Below, piece after piece: positions 11,041 through 20,926 of a stretch of 64,000 bases of DNA. Below the pieces are notes generated by a model, which was not told the DNA's origin, did not search any database, and saw only the letters and a list, made by a program, of their open reading frames with translations. Both the position numbers and the translations under genes were made by a program. The DNA comes from Escarpia spicata (Eukaryota > Annelida > Polychaeta > Sabellida > Siboglinidae): the NCBI GenBank assembly GCA_963995525.1, contig OZ023214.1, forward strand, positions 36,925,169-36,989,168. The letters run 5' to 3'. How positions within the stretch are numbered: the first letter of the stretch is position 1; every line of letters begins with the position of its first letter.

Positions 11041-11157
11041 TTACGAATGAGATGAAGGAGCAACATCAGGACGAGATAGAACTCAACGGAGTCTCAGCTA
11101 TTGGAGTCGGCCACCTCGTCCACTATGCATACACGTCTAAGCTGACCATTGATCTCT
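11033..11157 (+). CDS. BTB-Kelch (KLHL-type) protein, exon 2 (second half of BTB core)
   Basis: This 125-base exon encodes residues 67-107. It starts in the middle of the split Arg66 codon (A, then GCA ATG TTT ACG) and ends at donor CTCT|GTAAGT (GT at 11158) in phase 1; its final T joins GC of exon 3 to give Cys108. The product AMFTNEMKEQHQDEIELNGV, then YAYTSKLTIDL, is the canonical BTB continuation and includes M-K-E at the place of the hydrophobic-X-Glu motif that contacts Cullin-3 in relatives. Its acceptor, GTGGTTTCAG, is the last of 87 near-identical copies, so local sequence does not mark it out from the decoys. The frame would run into intron 2 and stop at 11183 if unspliced. Confidence 0.9.
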
Positions 11158-11235
11158 GTAAGTACAGGCTAGTGACCATCTAGTTGAACATACACCGATT
11201 GTAATGCATGCACATTGGATATCATGCAGCATGTA
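11158..11235. other. Intron 2, 5' end
   Basis: Short intronic stretch between the exon 2 donor and the hAT-type element; it ends in ATGTA, which is repeated after the element. Confidence 0.6.
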
Positions 11236-13085
11236 CAGTGTTTCCCCTGGGTGAAATAATGGGCGAGGTGGTAGGGGTGGAGTACGCGAGCGCAGCAGAC
11301 GCGAAGCGTTACTGGGGGGATGCGGGGGGCATGCTCCCCCGGAGATTTTTCTAAAACAAGCTTTAAAATGGTGCATTCTGAGGTACGTTTTAACCTTTAC
11401 TCTTTAATATAGAGGGGAAGATACAAAACAAATAGGCATTACTTGTAAATGTAATAATCATGATTGATAAAAGTCAGTAATCATGACTGTTCCATCGTGG
11501 TGAGATGTGGTTTCCATTTTATCTCTGCTACTCAGTAGAGGTGTGGTTTCCACTTCACCACTGGTACTTGGTTATGGTTATGTTTTTCTTGCACTAACCC
11601 TAGGCCTTATTTCCTCGCTGACAGAGTCAGTAAAAAAGTAAACGGTAAGTTCTTATATAGTGCAGGACTGGTCAAAGCGCTTTACACTTTACTCCCTGGC
11701 AGACCTGTTCAGTCGAACACCATCTCGACTTCTCTGGGAAGCATCCAGTGGTATCATCTGAAGACTCTTTCATCATCACCTTTAAATTATTTTAATATCA
11801 TAATATTATGGTAAATTGGTGGTTTATGTTCACAAAATTATATTTTATTTGTTGCTAGCATGCTATACAATTACTTAAACAGTCATTTCTGGAATGCCAC
11901 AAAAGTATGTTTCAATTAATCGCAAGAATGTTTCTAAAATTGTGTCCTTTTTATAAAACAGTATAAGTTGTTTAGTACATCCAACTGCTGTGCAAACATA
12001 TCATTGCCTAACCCAAGTTATTGATAACCCGCTAGTATAAACGGTTTTGGGTAGTAGGCATTTTTTTTATGAGATGTGAACTTCGGTGGTTTATATTCGT
12101 AAGTATTTCACTCAAATCAACTTTCCCAAAAGTTTGGTTGCACAACTTTGTCGGAATATGTATTATATATTAAGCACAAAGATATCTTACGAATAACATT
12201 CCTTATTTTGCAAAAAAAACAAAACCGCATAGAACATTAGTTGAATAGATTTGTGTTGTGGGCATTTGCGTCGAATCCGGACCCACTTTGACTTTGTCAT
12301 TGATTTCGCCGCTTGAGTTTTGCTTAACTTTGATACCTCAGTGAGATACACTGTAGTTCCATCATTCAACATTATCCTAGGCATATTTACCTTTAAGAAT
12401 ACTGCGTCTTACGTCCATTTGATGCGTAAATAGCGCCCCGGTTTTTATCAACATATGCAGCTATAAATTTATATATCTTTTTATGCGCGCTGTGCGGTAA
12501 CGCACGGCCGCAGCGGCACAGACTAGCGCAAACCGGGTCGCTATTTGAGCTTCAACAGGGTCCGGATTAGATACAAATGCCTACTAGTGAATAGGATGCA
12601 CGGTTTTTATTTGGGATTGAAAAGAGTCCGGATTCGACACAAGTGCCGACAAGTGACGTAGTGCCATCAGCCTGCACGGTTTTCACTCCCACCACCGTCA
12701 TGAACTAAAACGCAAGTTACCGTTTGGGCGCCATTTTACATGTCTAGATTTCTAGTATGTCGAAACTCCGCAAGGTGTCACCACTGGAGACACCGGGGAT
12801 CCCGCAGGAATATTCAGTGATTGGACAACTGACAAGTGATATCTTTCACGTTGTCCAATGACGGCTAAACGATGTTGCTACAAATCTGCGATTTTGCAGG
12901 AATATAAGTGACTTTGTGGTGTCATTATGTGCTGCTCGCCGACGCTGAATATATCGTGAAAGAACGAAACAAAATAGGCGTATGAAATAGCTATGAGGCG
13001 GCAATTTCGGCATATTTTGGGCGAGGCGGCATAGAAAAAAGGCAAGGCGGCCCGCCTCGCTTGTTGTATACCAGGGGAAACACTG
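11236..13085. mobile_element. Non-autonomous hAT-type DNA transposon in intron 2
   Basis: The element starts CAGTGTTTCCCCTGG and ends with its exact reverse complement CCAGGGGAAACACTG (15-bp perfect TIRs). It is flanked by ATGTA on both sides (11231-11235 and 13086-13090), a 5-bp target-site duplication. CAGTGTTTCCC-like ends and 5-8 bp duplications are typical of hAT elements. Subterminal GGCGAGGTGG and GGCGAGGCGG motifs occur at the two ends. The interior (1.85 kb) encodes no recognisable transposase, so mobility would have depended on an enzyme in trans. A SINE fragment (11641-11765) lies inside. Confidence 0.8.
11641..11765 (-). mobile_element. tRNA-derived SINE (family 2), 3' fragment
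   Basis: Matches on the minus strand the 3' half of the SINE copies at 24.7, 30.4, 35.1 and 45.8 kb: TTCTTATATAGTGCAG, then GGTCAAAGCGCTTTACACTT, ACTCCCTGGCAGACCTGTTC and CACCATCTCGACTTCTCTGG. The tRNA-like head is absent. It is nested in the intron 2 hAT-type element and therefore younger. Confidence 0.85.
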
Positions 13086-13090
13086 ATGTA

Positions 13091-13490
13091 TACACATTCA
13101 CACATGCATGTTCACAAATACACACATGCATGCATGCATGTGCACACGCATGCACGTATACATATACGCGCATGTGCGCACACACAGTGTCACACATGCA
13201 TGCACACATTAACACTGTTAACTCATTCGTGCACACATACACACACAAGCATGCAAACACACACATTTTCACTCACTCACTCACTCACTCACTCACTCAC
13301 TCACTCACTCACTCACTCACTCACTCACTCACTCACTCACTCACTCACTCACTCTCCCACCCACCCATGCACTCACTCATTCACTCTCAAGCACCCACCC
13401 ACTCACCCACTCACTTACTCACCCACTCACTCACTCTCTCACCCACCCATTCACTCGTCAACACACTCACTCAACGGACCCACCCACTGT
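13091..13490. repeat. CA/CATG-rich then (TCAC)n microsatellite next to the exon 3 acceptor
   Basis: ACACATGCATG-type sequence (13091-13265) leads into a pure TCAC tetranucleotide run (about 13270-13353) and then degenerate CACCCACTCA repeats to about 13480. It ends only about 70 bases before the exon 3 acceptor. Confidence 0.95.
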
Positions 13491-13558
13491 TTTCACACGA
13501 TAGATTCCCCCCGTGTCCTCATACCAGCAAACCACACCACAATGTCTATGTTATACAG

Positions 13559-15048
13559 GCAATGTGCAGGACATCCTTGATGCTGCCAACCACCTCCAGG
13601 TGGTGCCAGTGGTGGCCGCATGCTCCCACTACCTCCGCTCACAACTCGACATCGACAACTGCCTTGACCTCCTCACCATAGCCGAGACCTACACCCTCCC
13701 CGATCTGTGCCAGTATCTCTACTGCTACATGGGCCAGAACCTTGGTCGACTCTCCTGTCTCCCGCAGTTCCAGCGACTCTCAGCGGAACAGCTGAAGTGC
13801 CTGCTGAAGCAGAACTACCCGATCGAGTGCTTGGAAGCGGAAGTCCTCCAAGCCGTGCTCTCATGGATAGTGTTCAATCTGAACACCCGTCAGCAGCACG
13901 CCGAGGCAATTCTCTCCTGCATCCGATACCGTTACATCAGCAAGGCAGAGTTCCAGGGCATCCGACAAGGCACAGTGTTCCGCGAGATCTGTCGGCAATG
14001 GTCGAAGGTGTTCTCCTTGGTTCATTCGGCACTGATGAAATCATGGTCGCGATGCCAACACGCTCCAGTCATCGACCGACATGGTCTGATAAACCCTCGG
14101 GGCTTCGACAAGGCGATTGTCAACATCGGTGGATTCCAGACGGTGAAGGGCATCACGAACAACCTCAGTTACCGCCATGTTGGCAGCGACAAGTGGTACC
14201 ACCTGACGAGCATTCCGCACATCGACCAATGCGATTTCGGTGTGGCGGTCGTCGACAATTTGCTGTATGTGATTGGCGGTTGCTTTAATCAATCGCTACA
14301 GGAGCACGTGCATCCGTTCGGCTTCTGCTACAACCCGCAGCGCGACAAGTGGATTACGACGGCACCGATGTTGCAGGAGAGATGTCGGTTCTATCTCGGC
14401 AGCGTCAACAAGAAACTTTATGCCATCGGTGGTGTTGGTGAACAAGACAGCTTCCGGGTGGAACACAACTGCGAGTGCTACGATATCAAGACGAACTCGT
14501 GGAGCATTGTATCACCGATGCCGACCAATCTGATGCAGCAGGCTGGAGCTGTCATCGGGCGAAACATCTACGTGTGTGGCGGCTTGGACGCCAACGACTT
14601 TGTGTCATCCCCGCTTAGCTGCTACAATACGGTCACCGACATGTGGACACAGAAGCCGGACATGTTGATGCCTCGTGCTGACCACTGCATGGTGGCACAC
14701 GGCGGATGTCTGTATGTTGCCGGGGGGTGGTATGAGGACTCAGCGACAGGAAATCGCATCATCCTTGATAGTATCGACTGCTATAACGTGCACACGCAGC
14801 AGTGGATGACAGTAACACGCATGCCGACACCATGCTACCAAGCCAGTATGGTCGTCATCAATGGCGTACTCTACGTGATTGGAGGGTTTACAATGGGTCC
14901 TTCCGGTCGCCAAGCAACCAGTAGGGTGGAGGCGTACAGCTTGAAACGAAACATGTGGGAGACCGATTCCAACTTTCCCACGGAACTCTGGGAGCATCTG
15001 TCATGTGTGCTTTATATTCCTCTATGTCGTGCTGATAGTTATTATTAA
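13559..15048 (+). CDS. BTB-Kelch (KLHL-type) protein, exon 3 (BTB end, BACK, six Kelch repeats)
   Basis: The large terminal exon encodes residues 108-603, stop TAA at 15046. Acceptor TTATACAG|GC gives NVQDILDAANHLQ, the usual end of the BTB domain. The BACK domain follows (about 150-260, e.g. LSAEQLKCLLKQN and AILSCIRYRYISKAEF). Six Kelch blades follow from about 290 to 595, with GG doublets in VNIGGFQ, LYVIGGCF, LYAIGGVG, IYVCGGLD, LYVAGGWY and LYVIGGFT, and downstream Trp in most blades. The total of 603 residues is normal for KLHL proteins. The C-terminus (W-E-T-D-x-N-F-P) is like the KLHL9/13/26 or KLHL15 groups, but orthology cannot be decided here. The coding sequence is GC-rich compared with its surroundings and has no internal break, so the gene appears intact and presumably serves as a Cullin-3 substrate adaptor. 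Confidence 0.95.
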
Positions 15049-15410
15049 ATAGGAAACAACGACGCTTGATAGCATGACTGTTTTAAGTGCGTCGGCGATG
15101 CTTTTGAAGAAACAGTGGCTGAACACAATGACATAGTCTAACTTCGATTTTATTATTTGCACTTGAAAATATCTGCCATGCTTTTTATCTTCATCAGAAA
15201 ACTGTTTCATTAATTTTGTGTAAGTATTTGGTATAAGTGTAGTTTCTGTAATAGAATTAGACTGGCTTTTGATGTTGTATTTCTTAATGTAGAAAACATG
15301 TAAAGCAGCAAGTTTTCAAAGTACAAAGGTTAAGACGACAGCCACAAAGGCAGCACTGCTAGTGTTTCTTTAAAGGGAGGTAGTCAATTTGTTGTTAATG
15401 TAAAATAATG
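15049..15410. other. KLHL-type 3' flank / probable 3' UTR
   Basis: AT-rich sequence after the stop codon. I do not see a convincing polyadenylation signal close by, so the 3' UTR end is unknown and may include the following minisatellite. Confidence 0.4.
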
Positions 15411-15715
15411 TTTTACAGTATAAACTATATCTACTATAACATACTAACTGCCAAAATATGTTATGCAGTATAAACTATATCTACTATAACATACTGACCG
15501 CCCAAATATGTTATGCAGTATAAACTATATCTACTATAACATACTAACCGCCCAAATATGTTTTACAGTATAAACTATATCAACTTTAACATACTAACTG
15601 CTCAAATATGTTATACAGTATAAACTATATCTACTATAACATATTAACTGCCCAAATATGTTATACAGTATAAACTATATCTACTATGACGTGCTAACTG
15701 CCCAAATATGTTTTA
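15411..15715. repeat. 50-bp minisatellite, six units
   Basis: TAAACTATAT begins at 15421, 15471, 15521, 15571, 15621 and 15671, exactly 50 bases apart. Each unit reads TAAACTATATCTACTATAAC, then ATACTAACTG, CCCAAATATG, TTATACAGTA. It may be transcribed in the 3' UTR of the KLHL-type gene. Confidence 0.97.
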
Positions 15716-16194
15716 ACGGAGCATAAACATCTTTTGAATTCAACAGTTCAGTGCTTACAAAAATCACTATGATGTCATTCAAATTTCAATATAATGCCCT
15801 CAAATAATTATGTAGAATGTCATGACCCAACAGGGGCGGAGTTTCTAATGTCAGTACGCTGTCATCATGCCTTCGGTCGGTAGGCCACACCTTCAAAAGT
15901 TATACACTGCCATATAAACAAACCTCCTCCAGAAGCACTTAAATTTCAACAACTACAAATGGGTTATTACAAATTTGGGCAGTCAATCTGCTATAACGTA
16001 ATATTGTATAGTATATATTGTATAACATGGTGTTACGATAAAAACTGAATCAACAGATGGTCTCCCTTTGACCCTTTAATATACTGTAGCTATCGTGATC
16101 GCGTTGTGTTTGATTGTGTTTTGCAAGCAGTGGTGCGACGATTGTTTTCTATTGATCGTCATTACTTTCTCCAATATTTTAATAGTACTGGCAT

Positions 16195-16680
16195 CTCCGT
16201 GAATGAAACACTAGGAAAAATGTTGTTTTACCAATGATCATTGCCAGAGTGTATCATTCTTTCATAATATTTATAAGAATTATTCTTTTTATGTCCCACG
16301 AAGTAGGAGGTAAATTGGTTTAATAGTGATCATTATTTATAATCTTGGTCTTGCATAATATTAATGAATGTTATTCGTTTTTAGTCCCCATTATGTAAGT
16401 AAGTGAACAAAGGTTTCTGCTTCTAAAACTACTTAGTACAATTGTTTTTATCATGAAATCTTGTTTTTCTTCTTATTATAATAATGTTTTAGTGAAACAC
16501 TAGGAGATAGATTGTTTTACCAGTGATCATTATTTATAATCTTGGTCTTTCATAATATTGATGAAAGTTATTCATTTTTAGTCCCCATTATGTTAGCAAA
16601 TGAACAAAAGTTTCTGGTTTTAAAACTACTTAGTATGATTGTTTTTATCATGAAATCTTGTTTTTCTTCTTCTTTTTTAT
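16195..16680. repeat. ~200-bp degenerate tandem repeat
   Basis: TGATCATTATTTATAATCTT and the following bases (GGTCTT-CATAATATTNATGAA, TTTTTAGTCCCCATTATGT, ATCATGAAATCTTGTTTTTC) occur at about 16327 and 16524. A more diverged third copy begins near 16232. TGAAACACTAGGA (16204, 16493) marks the unit start. Confidence 0.8.
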
Positions 16681-16689
16681 CCCTTGGGG

Positions 16690-18360
16690 ATGAGGTCCAC
16701 ATCGTCCCTTGTGGGGGTCACATGACCCCCTCCTTTCTGCCCTCTTGAAGATGTGTCTTCTGTAATTTTCTTCCATGCTCAGCTGTTCATACCTGCTGTT
16801 TCAAAATCTAAAAATTATGTTATAGTATAAATAATATCTATTCTAACAATTTCATTGCATAAAACTTATTGTTGTCGTTTATCTACTTAATTTGAAGGTT
16901 TCAGCTTGAAAAAGTATCGGACTTGTACCTTTATTGCAGAGATCAGATTGCATGTACCACAGGTAATGACCGAACATATAATGGAAACTCCTTGAAAAAT
17001 TAATTTCAATGGAACTTAAAATTATTTACTAACTTGATTAGTCACGCAAACTTAGTAGCACATTTGACTTAGTCTTGGGGACATGTTCAACATTAATCAG
17101 ACGTGATGTGATTGAACATAGCTAATGACTGGTGATTGGTGAATAATTATTTAATATAGGAATGACAGTTTGTTAAATATTAGTTCATATTTAGGGTCAT
17201 ATTTAATGAATGGTGATTGGTCATACTTAATGAATGATGATTGGCCATATTTACTACATAACAAATTTAAAACAATGATCACTGACATTTATGGTGATTA
17301 AAAATCACTTTCAAATTGTAATTCTTTACTCATTGTCATGCAGATGTCATATGGGTTCAACTTGACCAGTCAAAGGGAATCCTGTATTTCTGTAGGCCTT
17401 TAATTTGACATTTCCCTCCTCATTCTATTACTTCAGTAAAATTCAGCCCAGGTAAATGATCTAGCCATATATATTGCCCCAGTGCAATGCATTTCAGATC
17501 AGCTGTTCATTTAGTTGGGAACCATTTTGAGGTACATTGTACTTTGTTTCGTTAATGAGCCGGTATAAAATCAACTCAATCGGTCATTGTGAACAAGAGC
17601 AAGATGTTTATTTTGACCCCAAAGAGTACAAGTATAATTATCACAATATCGTATACTTCAACTATTAGTAAACAGAACTAAATTATAACTACCGGGGTGG
17701 GTAATTTAAAACAATGTGAAGCCATAGAACCTAATTAAATTTGAATTTAAAAGCAGACATTTAATTTTGACTGCCACTGCATATGGCTCAATTTAAATCA
17801 ATTTTATTACTAACATAATGTATGGATGTAATCATTACCTGAATGATAATGCATTTCACCATGTTCACATTAAATGCTCACTTTAAACGCACACATAGTA
17901 AATTTTAATGCATTTCAAAACTGTGTTGTTCTGCTGTGAATGTTGATGCAACAGTTCAGGGGATTATATATGTAACATTTTTGTTACTTTTAATGACATT
18001 CTGTGTAACAGTATCATGTATGTGGCAAAAGGTCATGACAGTGTGTTTGCCAAAGTCACAATAATAATATTTAACTAGTATGAATAACCCGGTGGGAACA
18101 AAGGTTGTCTGATTGACCTTTTAGTCTCTTGCTGCCAGACAGAGATTTGGATCTGATGGAGTGTTTTATTGTATACTCTGTGCAGTTTGTGAGTGTTGAA
18201 AAGTAATTCAGATTGATGATCTGTGACAGATTGTATTGATGACGTACATGTGTGGGAATGTGCAAAGGATCAGTCTGCTCAGGAAGTGTGTATGTGCAAG
18301 CCAGGTATTGTTTTAAGAAAAGATTATGCAAATTTTGTTTGTTTGGGTTTTTCTGTCCCA
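16690..18360. other. Intergenic, AT-rich
   Basis: No coding frame seen. Small local repeats occur (ATGAATGGTGATTGGTCATA and TGAATGATGATTGGCCATA at 17205-17250). A KLHL-minisatellite-like piece (TTATAGTATAAATAATATCT) recurs at 16820-16840. Confidence 0.4.
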
Positions 18361-18369
18361 AAGTATACA

Positions 18370-18650
18370 TATGCTTGCACCCGCACATGCACCCGCACAT
18401 GCACACACACGCATGCATGCACGCACACACACACATCACACACACACACGCATGCATGCATGCACGTATGCATGTACGCATGCACACACCACACACACAC
18501 ACACAACACAAACACACCCACTCCCTCCCTCCCTCCTCCCTGCCTCACTCACTCACTCACTCACTCACTCACTCACTCACTCACTCACTCACTCACTCAC
18601 TCACTCACTCACTCACTCACTCACTCACTCACTCACTCACACACACGCAG
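18370..18650. repeat. CA-rich microsatellite and (TCAC)n run
   Basis: Degenerate CACACGCATGCA sequence (18370-18540) followed by a nearly pure (TCAC)n run (about 18545-18640). The composition and order match the array at 13.1-13.5 kb. Confidence 0.95.
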
Positions 18651-18916
18651 TGTATATAATACAGTAACAGGTGTTAAGCAGTGCCTTCTGAAAGCCCTGT
18701 ACAAGGACCATGAACTAGGAACATTTCTTGTACACTGTATTTTTCTTATATCTAAATGGAATACAGTTTCTCTGTCTGAGACACTGTTTACCTTTGAAAA
18801 TGAGTATGTTTATAAACAATTTAGTTTATTGGAATTGAAAATAGATGGGCGATATCCTGGAGATATTTGAAACACTCCAGAAAAAGTTGCAAAGGAGTGA
18901 TTTGTTCATCAGCGAT

Positions 18917-19089
18917 CATTCATCATGTTTTCCCACTGCTCGACTGCCCCGTCCGCAAAGTCAGATGGCTCATCTGGGAAAAGGCGTCTGACGACGTGCA
19001 CACCATGCTCAACGTCAGGCACCTTTTCCCAGATGAGCCATCTGACTTTGCGGACGGGGCAGCCGAGCAGTGGGAAAACATGATGAATG
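18917..19089. repeat. 77-bp inverted duplication with 19-bp spacer
   Basis: Bases 18917-18993 are the reverse complement of 19013-19089 with only about three mismatches, around a 19-base spacer (18994-19012). The right arm is in frame in the hAT-like coding region; the left arm is an inverted copy of its first part. A transcript would form a very stable stem. Confidence 0.95.
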
Positions 19090-19466
19090 TGCCATTCCTG
19101 CCTGCTGGCTGTGATCTCGGTTGTAAGTTGACTGTCAGACTACGCCAACTTCTTCCAGCCACACCAGGTTCAGTTCAGAAGGTGTTGGCATCTCTGCCTT
19201 GTATGAGTCCACACTCTATGCAGACCGAAAGGATCGTGAGCCACCACAACCTCGTGATCGATAAACACCGCACCAGTATGAATGAGGACACGAGAAACGC
19301 ACCACTTATGGTGGCACTGAATAGTGTGGGCACCGCCTACTATGACCCTCGACCCGCTGACGTCAAATTCTTGGAAAAGACAAGAAGATGTTGGGTTCCA
19401 TACTGGGATATCTACAAACAGCGTGAATTCGTTAGGAAATTCACCCGCGAAACGAGACTCGTCTAG
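18994..19466 (+). pseudogene. hAT-like transposase C-terminal fragment
   Basis: The open frame ending at 19466 contains LFPDEPSDFADGAAEQWENM, then MSPHSMQTERIVSHHNLVID, TSMNEDTRNAPLMVALN and DPRPADVKFLEKTRR. This resembles the C-terminal dimerisation region of hAT-superfamily transposases and their domesticated relatives (S-x-x-TER-x-x-S core, DPRPA end). The frame stays open upstream to 18867 only by reading through the inverted duplication. The catalytic domain is absent, and I see no flanking TIRs. It is best read as a truncated, rearranged copy. Confidence 0.65.
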
Positions 19467-19469
19467 TCA

Positions 19470-20260
19470 AATTGAGACAACTATCAAACGTCCTGACTCC
19501 TGGCTGCAGGACACGTCTCATGCTTCTTTTTAAATTTTCATACCAAGATGCACTCGTCACTGTAGGCCCCACAACTATGTGGATACAAAGATAACACATT
19601 ATATTAATCTTTCATAAATGCCTAAGGGTTATGAACATAATCATTAATACATGCGTAGACTGCCCTTTTTACCCATTAGAAGTGCCCTTTTAAAACATTG
19701 CCTCCCAGTGAAAATTCAATAAAAACGCCCTAGAGCAAACAATAAATAATACAGCTTCCATTTTGATGTTGAACAGTTAATTCACTATGACATTATGTCC
19801 CTTTAAAAGTATTTACACTTCAGTCGTTCTTTTAAACTGTATTTAATCCAACGATAGATAATTCGTTGTGACAATTATGGAATAGGGCCTTTTTATAGAT
19901 TTTGTAATTTTGCCTTTTAGCAATTTTTCTTTATTTAGACCCTTCTGTAGAAACTAATGTATTTGTAAGTATTTTTTTATGGTTGATGATGAACATACAG
20001 CAACTTGTATGCACGTTGGTATACAACGTTTAACCAAAACCCTGTCCTTTAGGTGGCGCCTCTGTTCAGGAGCTGATCGCGAAACTCAATTTTCAGTTCC
20101 ATCGCCAATCAATGTCGCGTCCAACCATTAACACAAATAACTGATGTAGCGATCAGCGTCGTAAGCCCATCGGCCAGCCTTTTGGACCGTCCGGCATCAA
20201 ATGTTCGCAGGTTTTGAGGAGTCTTATTAACGGGATCCGTTTGTGTGTTTTCTTAACAGA
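19470..20260. other. Intergenic, nothing recognised
   Basis: AT-rich; no frame or repeat boundary supported. Confidence 0.4.
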
Positions 20261-20261
20261 G

Positions 20262-20440
20262 CAATGCACACACGCACAAACACATGCACGTACACGTACA
20301 AACACACGCGCATGTACACTCACTCGCAAGCACGCGTACACACACTCGTACACTCAATCTCTCACTCAAACAAATACATACACACACACGCAATTGGCAC
20401 GCACACACGTACGCACGCACGCACGCATACACAGTGTAGT
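20262..20440. repeat. CA/CGCA-rich microsatellite
   Basis: Degenerate ACACGCACAAACAC and CGCACGCACGCA repeats. Confidence 0.9.
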
Positions 20441-20926
20441 TCTCTTCTTACAAGATCGCCCTTCGACAAAGATGCAATAATGGCTTCATAAGAATAATGG
20501 CCACTCGTGAGGGGAGATGACACATTAGGAAGAAGGATATATTATATTGCAAGAGGCATGGTTGTGGAGGGAGTGAGCAGAACGACTGGATGGATGCCTC
20601 TATTACTTGTTAGAAATGTCCCCTTCTGAAGAGCAAGTGCAAGAGGTCGCCACGTCGGGATATCACAACAACTGATACTGATTTATAATACTGTCCCGCC
20701 AAAATAAAGGGAGTTTCTAGGCACCTGATGGACACACCCTGTTTTCGCCCATAAGACATGCCTTAATTGGCTTTTTACCAAACAACTATGAATTTAAGCA
20801 AATATTAAGCATTGAGCAAAAATAGCTATCGTCTCGTTTTTTGGTGGACACTATATCAATGGGTACGGAGAACACACTATGAAGATGATTTCTATGGCAT
20901 CTTTCTCAGTGTTTGTTTTGAGCGCA

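Noticed and set aside
9200..11066. Open frames of up to 508 codons on the minus strand (HCSETTT repeats) and 237-556 codons on plus
   Set aside because: A 21-bp unit without stops is open in most frames. Only the plus frame that continues into exon 2 has gene context, and that part is treated under the KLHL exon and the minisatellite.
13061..13681. Plus-strand frame of 206 codons rich in Thr-His-Ser
   Set aside because: It is the (TCAC)n microsatellite reading into an alternative frame of KLHL exon 3.
13673..14997. Minus-strand and alternative-frame open frames inside KLHL exon 3
   Set aside because: They are shadows of the Kelch coding sequence; no independent motif or codon signature.
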